This document shows positions 17,157 to 25,238 of a stretch of DNA of 64,000 nt, piece after piece. Location of the stretch: the NCBI RefSeq assembly GCF_004804335.1, contig NZ_SRXY01000006.1:62001-126000 (forward strand), in the 5' to 3' direction. Below the pieces are notes generated by a model. That model was not told the DNA's origin. It saw only the letters and a program-made list of their open reading frames with translations, and did no database searches. Both the position numbers and the translations under genes were made by a program. This stretch comes from Pacificoceanicola onchidii. GTDB lineage: Bacteria; Pseudomonadota; Alphaproteobacteria; Rhodobacterales; Rhodobacteraceae. Each line of letters starts with the position of its first letter. Position 1 is the stretch's first letter.

Positions 17157-17487
17157 TCAGAAGTCCTTGCCGCGCAGCCCGTCGAGCACCATCTGCCCCG
17201 CCAGCTTTGCAAACTTGCCCCAGCTTTGATCAACCGAGAAGCGCGAGGCGGCGCAGGCCCATCCACGTGGTGCCCATGGCGTTGACCGTGGTTGCGATGC
17301 CCTCGGCCCGGGAGACGGCCTCGGCCCCGGCGAGCCCGTTCTTCATCGCCGCATCGGTGCGGCCCAGCTCTTCGGCGTGGGTCAGCAGATTGTCCTGCAG
17401 CGTCTTGATCAGGGCGAGCCGCTCTGCCGCGCCGGTTGCGGCCCAGGCTTGCGGGTCAAGGGAGTCGTATGCTGTCTGCGCATCCAT
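17157..17487 (-). pseudogene. Decayed aldehyde dehydrogenase (internal deletion)
   Basis: From the ATG at 17487 (AGAGGA upstream) 85 codons read MDAQTAYDSLDPQAWAATG through GTTWMG, which resembles the N-terminus of a roseobacterial aldehyde dehydrogenase family. The frame then stops at 17230. In another frame the sequence from about 17242 to the TGA at 17157 reads SVDQSWGKFAKLAGQMV and ends GLRGKDF, which looks like the true C-terminus of an enzyme of this kind. The simplest reading is a large internal deletion that removed the cofactor and catalytic regions. The C-terminal match is from memory of such enzymes and needs a search. Confidence 0.55.
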
Positions 17488-17601
17488 CGCGGTATCCTCT
17501 CGTGCATCTGTGTTGCTTTGAGAGGTGTGCGCTTTGCCCCGCGCGGTTAATCGCGAGGCGCGCCAATGGAGTTGCAAAGCGCGCCAATCCCCATGGCGGC
17601 G

Positions 17602-18615
17602 TCAGTTGAGGCGCGGCGGCGTGGCGTCCGAGCCTGTGGCGCGGTACTCGCCCGGCGTTGTGCCGGTCCAGCCCTGAAAGGCGCGGAAGAAAGACGACGT
17701 TTCGCGAAACCCGAGCAGGTAGGAGATTTCCGGCAGGCTCAGGCCGCTGTCCTTGAGGTAACGGTCCGACATCTCGAAGCGGGTTTCGTTCAGAAGCTCC
17801 TGAAAACTCGTGCCTTCTTCGCTCAGTCGCCGTTGCAGGCTGCGTTTGGAGACGTTGAGCCGCCGGGCCATGTCATCCACGGAGGTTGCCCCGCCGGGCA
17901 GAGCCTCTGTCAGCACCCGCTTGATGCGGCCTGCCATGGTGGCGGTGCCGGTGCGCTCTTCGAGTTGCTGGGCGAACCCCGGCTCCAGCGTCTCCCAAAG
18001 CGAGGGGCTGCGGGTGATCAGCGGCCGGTCCGCATCCTCCGGCGCAATGGTCAGGCTGACCACACCGGCGGTTTTTGGGGGCCGGCCAAGATAGGCGAGG
18101 CTCTGAGCATCCAGCGCAAGCGGCGCGGCCAGCGTGGTGGCGATGGGCGTGACGCTTGAGCCGGTAAAGGTGCGCGCGCATTCGGTGATGTAGAGCAGTT
18201 CGAACAACCCCATGCTGGGCGCCATGGACAGGCCCGGCTCCGATGGGCGCATCGAGAGCGTCAGCCCCGCTTCGCCGCGCGTGACCTCCATTTTCAAAGG
18301 GCCAATCAACGGCTTGAAGTCAGCCAGACGCGCCAGCCCCAGCGCCAGCGTCTCGGCGCAGGAAAAGGCAAAGATCGGCGGGATGAACGGCCCGTGTGCA
18401 TAGGCCATGGCCAGTGTCATCGCGATGTCCGGGCGGTCCGCCTCGGCGCACATGGCGTCCCAGAAGCGGAAGAACTGCTCGGCCCCGACGGTGATCTCGG
18501 GCTCGGACAGCAAGGCCGGGGACAGACCAACCCGGCGCAGAACCTTCTCCGGGTCCACCCCAAGCAAGGCGCCCATCTGTTTGAGATAGTCGCCGACCGG
18601 ATACCGCGTTGCCAT
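17602..18615 (-). CDS. AraC-family transcriptional regulator (Arabinose_bd N-terminus)
   Basis: The 337-residue product starts at ATG 18615 with AGGAG eight bases upstream. Residues about 20-205 form the ligand-sensing domain common in OruR/ArgR-like AraC regulators, and the last 100 residues contain two helix-turn-helix units: VDDMARRLNVSKRSLQRRLSEEGTSF and LSLPEISYLLGFRETSSFFRAFQGWTGTTPGEYR. It is divergent from the molybdenum hydroxylase operon, and ATTGGCACG is repeated at a 21-base period in the space between, as expected for an AraC-type activator site. The inducer is unknown but is probably a substrate of the hydroxylase or of the lost aldehyde dehydrogenase. Confidence 0.87.
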   Translation of the reverse strand: MATRYPVGDYLKQMGALLGVDPEKVLRRVGLSPALLSEPEITVGAEQFFRFWDAMCAEADRPDIAMTLAMAYAHGPFIPPIFAFSCAETLALGLARLADFKPLIGPLKMEVTRGEAGLTLSMRPSEPGLSMAPSMGLFELLYITECARTFTGSSVTPIATTLAAPLALDAQSLAYLGRPPKTAGVVSLTIAPEDADRPLITRSPSLWETLEPGFAQQLEERTGTATMAGRIKRVLTEALPGGATSVDDMARRLNVSKRSLQRRLSEEGTSFQELLNETRFEMSDRYLKDSGLSLPEISYLLGFRETSSFFRAFQGWTGTTPGEYRATGSDATPPRLN

Positions 18616-18688
18616 GCTGTGTCTCCTGTGTGTTGCGCCCCTCTGATATGCGCCGGACCGCGCCGGGCTTTCCAGACAAAGGCGCGGC

Positions 18689-18718
18689 ATTGGCACGATT
18701 TGCCAGCAGATTGGCACG
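18689..18718. promoter_or_regulatory. Direct repeat ATTGGCACG, period 21 (AraC-type site)
   Basis: ATTGGCACG at 18689-18697 and again at 18710-18718, exactly two helical turns apart, 67 to 96 bases upstream of the iron-sulfur subunit gene. AraC-family proteins bind such tandem half-sites on one DNA face. Assignment to the adjacent regulator is inferred. Confidence 0.6.
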
Positions 18719-18784
18719 CCCCGACAATATCGCGGCCCGCCGGTTTTGATAGCCTGTTCCGACAGCGAACAGAGAGGCAGCGGA

Positions 18785-19246
18785 ATGCGACTGACTGTGA
18801 ATGGAACCGAACATGAGGTGGATGTCGAGCCGGACATGCCCTTGCTCTGGGTTCTTCGGGACGAGTTGAACATCACCGGTCCGAAATACGGCTGCGGCAT
18901 CGCGCAATGCGGGGCCTGCACGGTGCATGTGGACGGGCTTGCGGTGCGCGCCTGCCAATTGGCCGTGGGCGATCTGGCGGACGGCGCGGTCACGACGATC
19001 GAAGGGCTTGCGCAGCCGGACAGCCTGCATGTGGTGCAGCAGGCCTGGATAGACCATCAGGTGGCGCAATGCGGCTACTGCCAGTCCGGTCAGATCATGC
19101 AGGCGGCGGCCTTTCTGGATCTGAACCCGGAGCCGACGGACGAAGAGATTGACGCGGCCATGTCCGCCATCCTGTGCCGCTGTGGCACCTATCCCCGCAT
19201 TCGCGCGGCTGTTCATGCCGCCGCCGCCAAGCTGCAGGAGGGCTGA
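18785..19246 (+). CDS. Molybdenum hydroxylase iron-sulfur subunit (IorA-like, 2x[2Fe-2S])
   Basis: A 153-residue small subunit. The N-terminal plant-type ferredoxin domain carries [15 protein letters not shown] with a further Cys at ACQL, and the C-terminal helical domain carries CGYCQSGQ and CRCGTY, giving the eight cysteines for two [2Fe-2S] clusters. This matches the small subunit of xanthine-dehydrogenase-family enzymes of the isoquinoline 1-oxidoreductase type, which lack an FAD subunit and pass electrons to a cytochrome. The ATG at 18785 has GAGAGG upstream; the in-frame ATG at 18746 would add 13 residues before the conserved MRLTVNG. The large subunit starts four bases after it. Confidence 0.92.
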   Translation: MRLTVNGTEHEVDVEPDMPLLWVLRDELNITGPKYGCGIAQCGACTVHVDGLAVRACQLAVGDLADGAVTTIEGLAQPDSLHVVQQAWIDHQVAQCGYCQSGQIMQAAAFLDLNPEPTDEEIDAAMSAILCRCGTYPRIRAAVHAAAAKLQEG

Positions 19247-19249
19247 TCC

Positions 19250-21511
19250 ATGGCCAGTGTTGGAAAAATTGCGCGCCGGACGTTCCTGATCGGCTCTGCG
19301 GCCATTGCAGGCGGCGTGGCCTTTGGGGCCTATATGGTGAACCGCCCGATTGCGAACCCGCTGCTGGAGGATCTGGCCGAAGGTGAGGCGGCGATCACGC
19401 CTTTCGTCAAGATCACGCGGGACGGCGTGACCCTGATCACCCCGCGCGCGGACAAGGGGCAAGGGTCTTATTCAATTCAGGCTTACCTGATTGCCGAAGA
19501 GCTGGACATGGATCCCAAGGATACGATCCGCGACCCCGGCCTGCCCGGCCCGGCCTACTACAACGCCGAGGTCATGGCCGAGGGCTCGCCCCTGCCCGCC
19601 TATGACGACAGCGCCACGGCGGAAACCATCCGCTCGGTTCTGCGCGTGGTGCCAAAGCTCTTTGCGCTGCAGATGACCGGCGGCTCCTCCACCGTACCGG
19701 ACATGTACGAAAAGCTGCGCCATGCGGGCGCGGTGGCGCGCGAGACGCTCAAACAGGCCGCGGCGAACCGGACCGGCACGCCGCGCAGCGCGCTCCGGAC
19801 CGAAGACGGCCACGTGATCACAGCGGACGGCACGGCGATTGCCTATACCGAACTGGCGGCAGAGGCGGCGGCGCTGGAGCCGATCACCGACGTCACCCTG
19901 CGCGATCCGAAGGACTGGCGTTATCTGGGCAAGCCGGGGCTGACGCGCATCGACATGGAGCCGAAGTGCACCGGAGCGGAGAAATACGGCATTGATCTTG
20001 CCTTTGACGGGATGCTCTTTGCCTCGATCTGCGCCAATCCCGGCATTGGCGGCGCGCTGGAGCGCTATGATGCCTCTGCCGCCGAGACCATGCCCGGTGT
20101 GCGCAAGATCATGGCGGTCAAGGCCGGGAACGCCGGAGTGGCGGTCATTGCGACCAACACATGGTACGCCATACAGGCGGTCAATGCGATTGACTGCACA
20201 TGGGTCGCACCGGCCTATCCGGCCAGCAGCGCTGAGATCTTTGACGCGCTGGAAGCGGCGGTGGACGATCCCGAAACGCTTGACCACCGGCAGCGCGACG
20301 AGGGTGACGTGGAGGCGGCGCTGGCCGAAGGCGCGGTCTTTGAGGCGCAATACCGCATTCCCTATCTGGCCCATGCGCCGATGGAGCCGATGAACGCCAT
20401 CGTGCGCGTCACGGACGCGCGCGTGGACATCTGGACCGGCACGCAGATCCCGCTGTTCATCAAGACCCGCGCGGCGGCAATGTCGGGGATGGAAGCCGAG
20501 CGCGTCTTTGTGCACGTCCAGCCCATGGGCGGCAGCTTTGGCCACAAGCTGGAGATGACCCATGTCGAACAGGCGGTGGAGATTGCACTGTCGATGAAAG
20601 GCACGCCGATCAAGCTGACCTGGAGCCGCGAAGAGGACATGACCCACGACTACCCCCGCCCGGCCTCGGTGATGCATGGGCGCGGCAAGGTGAAGGACGG
20701 CAAGGTCGACACTTTTGACATATCGGTCTCGCAATCGGCCATGGCGCCGGGATGGTTTGGCCGCCTGTCGGGGCTGACGATCCCCGGCCCGGATGCGACG
20801 ATCACAACCGGGTCGTGGGACCAGCCTTTTGCGATCCCGAACTACCGGGTGACGGGCTACCGCGCGCCGGACATGGTGCCGGTGTCGTCGTGGCGCTCCG
20901 TCGGGGCGTCGGGGAACGGGTTCTACCATGACACCTTCCTTGATGAGCTGATCCATCAGGCCGGGGCCGATCCGCTCGAAGAGCGTCTGCGCCTGTGCAT
21001 GCACGCGCCATCGCGCAAGGTGCTCGAAACGGTCGGGGCGCTCTCGAACTGGGACGGCCCGTCCATGGGCGAGAACCGGGGCCGCGGCGTGGCTTTCTGC
21101 ATGTCCTTCGGCGTGCCGACCGCGCAGGTGATCGAGGTGACAAACACGGAGCTCGGCATAAGGCTCGACAAGGCCTATATCGTGGCGGACATCGGCCGGG
21201 TGCTGGACCCCAGAAACGTCGAGGCGCAGCTGTTTGGCGGGCTGATCTACGCGCTCAGCCACGCGATCAACTCCGAGCTGACCTACGAGGATTACGGCCC
21301 GGTTCAGACCAACTACCACGCCTACGAGGGGCTGCGGCTCTACCAGACCCCGCAGATCGAGGTGCAGGTTCTGGAGGAGATGCCCGGCATTCGCGGTGTC
21401 GGGGAGCCGGGCGTGCCGCCTGCGGCACCGGCGCTTGGCAATGCGATCTTTGCCGCCACCGGACAGCGCATCCGCGAGATGCCGTTCAACAAGCATATCG
21501 ATTTCGTGTGA
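19250..21511 (+). CDS. Molybdopterin-binding large subunit of a periplasmic hydroxylase (IorB-like)
   Basis: A 753-residue protein of the isoquinoline 1-oxidoreductase beta/aldehyde-oxidase group. It begins with a Tat signal, ARRTFLIGSAAIAGGVAFGA, so it is exported folded with its cofactor to the periplasm. Family features are GKPGLTRIDMEPKCTGAEKYGIDL, PMEPMNAIV, the cofactor segment PMGGSFGHKLE, SSWRSVGASGNGFYHDTFLDEL and, near the C-terminus, GVGEPGVPPAAPALGNAI with the glutamate that acts as catalytic base in the family. The small subunit upstream carries the iron-sulfur clusters and is probably co-exported with it. No FAD subunit is present; the cytochrome next in the operon is the likely electron acceptor. 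The oxidised substrate (aldehyde or N-heterocycle) is unknown. Confidence 0.9.
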   Translation: MASVGKIARRTFLIGSAAIAGGVAFGAYMVNRPIANPLLEDLAEGEAAITPFVKITRDGVTLITPRADKGQGSYSIQAYLIAEELDMDPKDTIRDPGLPGPAYYNAEVMAEGSPLPAYDDSATAETIRSVLRVVPKLFALQMTGGSSTVPDMYEKLRHAGAVARETLKQAAANRTGTPRSALRTEDGHVITADGTAIAYTELAAEAAALEPITDVTLRDPKDWRYLGKPGLTRIDMEPKCTGAEKYGIDLAFDGMLFASICANPGIGGALERYDASAAETMPGVRKIMAVKAGNAGVAVIATNTWYAIQAVNAIDCTWVAPAYPASSAEIFDALEAAVDDPETLDHRQRDEGDVEAALAEGAVFEAQYRIPYLAHAPMEPMNAIVRVTDARVDIWTGTQIPLFIKTRAAAMSGMEAERVFVHVQPMGGSFGHKLEMTHVEQAVEIALSMKGTPIKLTWSREEDMTHDYPRPASVMHGRGKVKDGKVDTFDISVSQSAMAPGWFGRLSGLTIPGPDATITTGSWDQPFAIPNYRVTGYRAPDMVPVSSWRSVGASGNGFYHDTFLDELIHQAGADPLEERLRLCMHAPSRKVLETVGALSNWDGPSMGENRGRGVAFCMSFGVPTAQVIEVTNTELGIRLDKAYIVADIGRVLDPRNVEAQLFGGLIYALSHAINSELTYEDYGPVQTNYHAYEGLRLYQTPQIEVQVLEEMPGIRGVGEPGVPPAAPALGNAIFAATGQRIREMPFNKHIDFV

Positions 21512-21523
21512 GGGCTTTTCACC

Positions 21524-22132
21524 ATGAAACTCAAGGTTTTGGCGGCCTGTCTTCTTGCCGCATCCAGCCCGGTCCTTGCCGAGGTTGACATCACCCCGCC
21601 GACCTCGGCCACGCCAGCCGAAGGGCTGGAGGCCTGGTCGCGGATTTATGAAGTTGCCAGCCACCCGCGCTGCGCCAACTGCCACACCGGCGCGAGCGAC
21701 CGGCCCATGTGGTCGGGGCCGTCCTACGGCAAGACGCGCCCGCACGGCATGAACATCCGCGCCGGGGAGAGCCGGATCGGGGCGGAGCATGTGCTCTGCT
21801 CGACCTGCCACACCACCAAGAGCGACGATTGGGCCAAGGCCAACACCACGTCCCATGCCGCACCGCGCGTCGCCATGGACTGGCAGCTGGCCCCGGTCGA
21901 GGCCGATTGGTTCGGACGCACATCGGTGGAAATCTGCGAGCAGCTCCGCGATCCGGAGCGCAACGGCGACCGGGACATGCTGGCGCTGGCCGAACATCTC
22001 GATCACGACCTGATCCTGCATTGGGCGTGGAAACCCGGCGGCGGGCGCGAACCGGCGCCCTATAGCCTGCAGGCGCATGTAAACGACATTCTGATCTGGG
22101 GCACCGCCGGGTTCCCCTGTCCCGAAAACTGA
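21524..22132 (+). CDS. Periplasmic c-type cytochrome with two CxxCH sites
   Basis: A 202-residue secreted protein: signal peptide MKLKVLAACLLAASSPVLA, then heme-binding motifs CANCH (about residue 50) and CSTCH (about residue 89). It starts 12 bases after the hydroxylase large subunit. FAD-less molybdenum hydroxylases use a c-type cytochrome as electron acceptor, so this is the likely partner. The region from about residue 110 to the end (DWFGRTSVEICEQL, HILIWGTAGFPCPEN-like sequence) is not a classical cytochrome c fold known to me. It is likely a specialised multi-heme or iron-sulfur-free acceptor of the hydroxylase. Confidence 0.8.
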   Translation: MKLKVLAACLLAASSPVLAEVDITPPTSATPAEGLEAWSRIYEVASHPRCANCHTGASDRPMWSGPSYGKTRPHGMNIRAGESRIGAEHVLCSTCHTTKSDDWAKANTTSHAAPRVAMDWQLAPVEADWFGRTSVEICEQLRDPERNGDRDMLALAEHLDHDLILHWAWKPGGGREPAPYSLQAHVNDILIWGTAGFPCPEN

Positions 22133-22142
22133 GGAGCGCGCC

Positions 22143-22460
22143 ATGTACACAGGATTGGCAGGGGCTTTGCTCGTCTTCACCGGGGTCTGGCACGCCACCG
22201 AATGGCTCATGGACGGGCGCCGAAGAGACACGATGGCGCTGGTGCCAGTGGGGTTGGTCTACCTTGTGCAGGGCTATCTTCTGGTCACCGCAACGGGCGG
22301 CGTGCTCACGCAAGGGCTTACCTTGATGGCCGTGGCAACCGGGGGCAGCGTGGCCTTTTTGCGGCGGGACCAGTTCGACATCCGCAGATGGGTGACATGG
22401 ACTTTCATCGTGATTGATGGGGTCATTGTTCTGGCGCTTCTGGCGGGCTTGCTTGGGTAA
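22143..22460 (+). CDS. Small four-helix membrane protein of the hydroxylase operon
   Basis: A 105-residue protein with four predicted membrane helices: residues about 3-19, 30-50, 55-70 and 83-104. No family recognised. It starts 10 bases after the cytochrome gene with GAGGAG upstream, so it belongs to the same operon. It could anchor the cytochrome or the hydroxylase to the membrane. It ends 21 bases before the convergent GNAT gene. Confidence 0.7.
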   Translation: MYTGLAGALLVFTGVWHATEWLMDGRRRDTMALVPVGLVYLVQGYLLVTATGGVLTQGLTLMAVATGGSVAFLRRDQFDIRRWVTWTFIVIDGVIVLALLAGLLG

Positions 22461-22481
22461 CGCGCACAGGCCCGGGCTTTG

Positions 22482-23315
22482 TCAGCCGAGCTCAAGGCTC
22501 GCGACGGCAAAGACCGGAGGCTGCGGCGCGTCAAACGGGCCGCGATACATGCGCGCGGTCCGAAAACCTGCGCCAAGGCCAAGGGTTTGGCACAGGGCAT
22601 CGAGGGCCTGCGCCGATTGCGGCACATCGAGGATGATCGGCCCGGAGTAAAGGCAAGCGGCGTGTCCGATCAGACGCTCCGCATCCGCAGCATTTGCCGC
22701 AATCAGAGGGCCGATCTTGGCCCCCGTGCGGCAGGCGCGGACGGTGCAGAACCCGGTGACCCTGCCCGTTTGGCTCAAGGCCAATGTGCGCCGGTTCGGC
22801 GACGCCGTGAGCCAGACGCGCAGATAGTCCGGTTTCTCGGAGCCGGAGGCCGCCGCCTCCATCGCGATCAGGGCCGGGATGTCCTCTGCATTTATCTCGC
22901 AAATCTCCGTATCGGACCGCGCGGCAATCTCCCCCGAATAGCGCGTTGTTCCGCCCGCATGGGCAAAGCCGGAGGCGCGGTAATTGTCCTGCTGCGCCTC
23001 CACCCCGTCCAGACCGACGGTGCGCGGCCCCGCGTGTTTCAGCGCATGGGTCCAGAGCGCCAGCCCGATACCCTGCCCGCGATACGCGGGACGGACAATG
23101 TACAGCCCGAGGAAGGCAAAATCGGCACTGTGGTTGACCACGGATATGGCCGCCACAGGCTGATCATCCGGCCCCACGGCCACAAAGAACCCCTCAGGAT
23201 CCGCGGCAAAAAACGCAGGCGCGTCGTCAAGGCCGGGGTTCCAGCCCTCTTCGGCGGCCCAGTCCAGAATCTGCTCCAGCTCTGGCAGGGTGGCGGTGCG
23301 GCAGTGAAAACTCAT
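22482..23315 (-). CDS. GNAT-family acetyltransferase with tandem GNAT-like domains
   Basis: The 277-residue product from ATG 23315 begins MSFHCRTATLPELEQILDWAAEEGWNPGLDD. The first domain has the acetyl-CoA motif VRPAYRGQGIGLALW (R/QxxGxG/A), and the second half (from about 145) resembles the C-terminal acetyltransferase domain (DUF1989-free, GNAT_18 type) found in proteins of this length: GPLIAANAADAERLI and a final MYRGPFDAPQPPVFAVASLELG. Substrate unknown. Its start overlaps the end of the GntR gene by four bases, so the two form an operon divergent from the Pot-type transporter; acetylation of an imported amine is one guess. Confidence 0.82.
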   Translation of the reverse strand: MSFHCRTATLPELEQILDWAAEEGWNPGLDDAPAFFAADPEGFFVAVGPDDQPVAAISVVNHSADFAFLGLYIVRPAYRGQGIGLALWTHALKHAGPRTVGLDGVEAQQDNYRASGFAHAGGTTRYSGEIAARSDTEICEINAEDIPALIAMEAAASGSEKPDYLRVWLTASPNRRTLALSQTGRVTGFCTVRACRTGAKIGPLIAANAADAERLIGHAACLYSGPIILDVPQSAQALDALCQTLGLGAGFRTARMYRGPFDAPQPPVFAVASLELG

Positions 23316-24001
23316 CGTTTGAGCGCATCCTTGAGCGACGTGGTGCCTTCGTCCCGGTCCCGCAGGTCCAGCTGGGAGAAAATATCCATGAGATGGCCTT
23401 TCATCAATTCTTCGGCGCTGTCCCCGTCGCCGCCCCGAAGCGCGTCCACCAGCGCGTGATGCGCGTTGCTCTCGCACAGCGCGTTGCGCCGCCGCCAGTA
23501 CAGCGCGATGACCAGCGAGGAGCGTGCCACCAACTGGCGTAAGAACTGCTCGATTGTGTGCTGATCCGCGATGCGGGCGATCTCCAGATGGAAATCCCCG
23601 GAAAGCTTCAGCGCCCTGCCCGCTTCATCGCGGTGCAGCGCCGCGTGCTCCTCTTCGATATGCTGTTCGAGCAGTGCAATGTCCGCGTCCGTCGTGCGCT
23701 CCGCCGCGGCCCGCGCCGTTGTGGGCTCCAGCAAGGCGCGGGCCTGAAACACCTCGCGCGCTTCCTTGAGAGTCGGTTTGGCGACAAAGGCGCCGCGGTT
23801 CTTTTCGATGGTCAGTAGGCCCTCATAGGCCATGGCGCGCAGCGCCTGCCGGACAAGGGTGCGGCTGACACCAAAGATCTCGCCTACCTCGTCCTCGCGC
23901 AGCTTGGCACCCGGTTGCAGACGGTGTTCGAGCACCGCTTCGGTCAGTTGCGCCGCGATGTCTTCGACCGCTGGCGGCTTTGCGCTGGTTACACTTGCCA
24001 T
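23312..24001 (-). CDS. GntR/FCD-family transcriptional regulator
   Basis: A 229-residue FadR-subfamily regulator. The winged helix covers about residues 15-80: LREDEVGEIFGVSRTLVRQALRAMAYEGLLTIEKNRGAFVAKP. The FCD ligand domain follows, with FQARALLEPTTARAAAE, FHLEIARIADQ and HHALVDAL carrying the His residues that bind a metal in the family. ATG 24001 is used; an in-frame ATG 27 bases upstream adds nothing conserved. It is divergent from the ABC importer at 24225, and a GTATAC-centred site at 24073-24082 lies between them. Likely role: repressor of the transporter, released by the transported compound. Confidence 0.88.
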   Translation of the reverse strand: MASVTSAKPPAVEDIAAQLTEAVLEHRLQPGAKLREDEVGEIFGVSRTLVRQALRAMAYEGLLTIEKNRGAFVAKPTLKEAREVFQARALLEPTTARAAAERTTDADIALLEQHIEEEHAALHRDEAGRALKLSGDFHLEIARIADQHTIEQFLRQLVARSSLVIALYWRRRNALCESNAHHALVDALRGGDGDSAEELMKGHLMDIFSQLDLRDRDEGTTSLKDALKR

Positions 24002-24072
24002 GCCTGTACTCCTGTCCCGAGACTGCACGGGTTCGCCGCCAGCCTCAACAGTTCACACAAAGCCACAGTGGA

Positions 24073-24082
24073 TCGTATACAA
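24073..24082. promoter_or_regulatory. Probable GntR/FCD operator TCGTATACAA
   Basis: TCGTATACAA is centred about 76 bases from the GntR start (minus) and 147 bases upstream of the transporter ATPase gene (plus). It differs from the TTGTATACAA palindromes at 36066 and 36844 by one base. FCD-subfamily regulators favour GT-N-AC centres of this type. Confidence 0.5.
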
Positions 24083-24224
24083 TTTGCGCTCATTTTCTGA
24101 ACAATGCTCAATTCAATTGATCGTTTTGACCCCGCTTTGCGGTCTCGCCCCGTCAAAAATCTGGAATCAGCTTGGGAAAGTGCCGCCCCTTCAGCCAGCG
24201 TTGAGGCAACACGATGGGGGTGTC

Positions 24225-25208
24225 ATGAGCCAGAAACTGGACCTTGAGCTGATCAACCTGACGAAACGCTACGGCGAAACCGTTGCGGTGGACGAGATCA
24301 ACTATCACTTCAGCAGCGGCACCTATGCCTGCCTTCTGGGGCCTTCGGGCTGCGGGAAGTCTTCGACCCTGCGGATGATTGCCGGGCATGAAAGCATTTC
24401 GGATGGGGCCATCACGCTGGCGGGGCGCGATATTTCCCACCTGCCCCCGGCCCGGCGCGGCACGGCGATGATGTTCCAGAACTACGCGCTGTTCCCGCAT
24501 CTGAGCATTCTCGACAATGTGGCATTCAGCCTGAAAATGCAGGGCATCGAGACAGCGGCGCGTCATGCGCAGGCGGGCGAGATGCTGGAACTGGTGGACA
24601 TGTCGGCCCTGGCGGACCGTCTGCCCGCACAGCTCTCTGGCGGGCAGCAGCAGCGCGCGGCGCTGGCGCGCGCCTTGATCACCAAGCCGGAGGTGCTGCT
24701 CCTGGACGAGCCGCTGTCGGCGCTGGATCCGTTCCTGCGCATCCGGATGCGGGCGGAGCTTAAGAAGCTGCAGCGCGAGCTGGGCATCACCTTTGTGCAT
24801 GTGACCCACGGGCAGGACGAGGCGCTGGCACTGGCCGATGAGATCGTGGTGATGAATGACGCGCGGATCGAACAGGCGGGCAAGACACGCGCAGTGTTCG
24901 ATGCGCCGAAAACGGCTTTTGTGGCGCGGTTCCTTGGCTCGCACAACGTTGTGTCAATGCCAGAAGGCATGATCGCGGTGCGCTCGGATGCGCTTGAGAT
25001 CAAACCGCCCGAGGGCGCGAGACTGCCCGGCACCATCACCAATATCGAATATCAGGGCACGCATGTGGCGCTGACCGCCACCGTGCCCGGCGCGCAGGAG
25101 GTCACGGCCCTGCTTTCGGACAAGGATTTCTGCGGCAACCCGAAGAATGTGGGAGAGGCAATCGGCCTCGACTGGGAGGCCGGGGCAGCACAGGCCCTGG
25201 CCGGATAA
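24225..25208 (+). CDS. ABC transporter ATP-binding protein (Pot/spermidine type)
   Basis: A 327-residue ATPase: Walker A GPSGCGKSS, Q-loop FQNYALFPH, signature LSGGQQQR, Walker B LLLDEP and H-loop VTHGQDEA, with a C-terminal TOBE domain (GTITNIEYQGTHVALTATV). The domain layout and the following permease pair match importers of polyamines, putrescine, iron or small opines. ATG 24225 begins MSQKLDLELINLTKRYGE; an open frame continuing 131 codons upstream runs through the promoter and is not coding. It is first gene of an operon running to the racemase-like gene at 28962. Confidence 0.92.
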   Translation: MSQKLDLELINLTKRYGETVAVDEINYHFSSGTYACLLGPSGCGKSSTLRMIAGHESISDGAITLAGRDISHLPPARRGTAMMFQNYALFPHLSILDNVAFSLKMQGIETAARHAQAGEMLELVDMSALADRLPAQLSGGQQQRAALARALITKPEVLLLDEPLSALDPFLRIRMRAELKKLQRELGITFVHVTHGQDEALALADEIVVMNDARIEQAGKTRAVFDAPKTAFVARFLGSHNVVSMPEGMIAVRSDALEIKPPEGARLPGTITNIEYQGTHVALTATVPGAQEVTALLSDKDFCGNPKNVGEAIGLDWEAGAAQALAG

Positions 25209-25238
25209 GACCATTTTCATCAGAAGAGGACACAGACC

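Noticed and set aside
19472-22231. Long minus-strand open frame of about 919 codons opposite the molybdenum hydroxylase operon
   Set aside because: Antisense frames without stops are common in high-GC DNA. Its protein is rich in Arg, His and Gly without any known domain, and the plus strand has clear subunits there.
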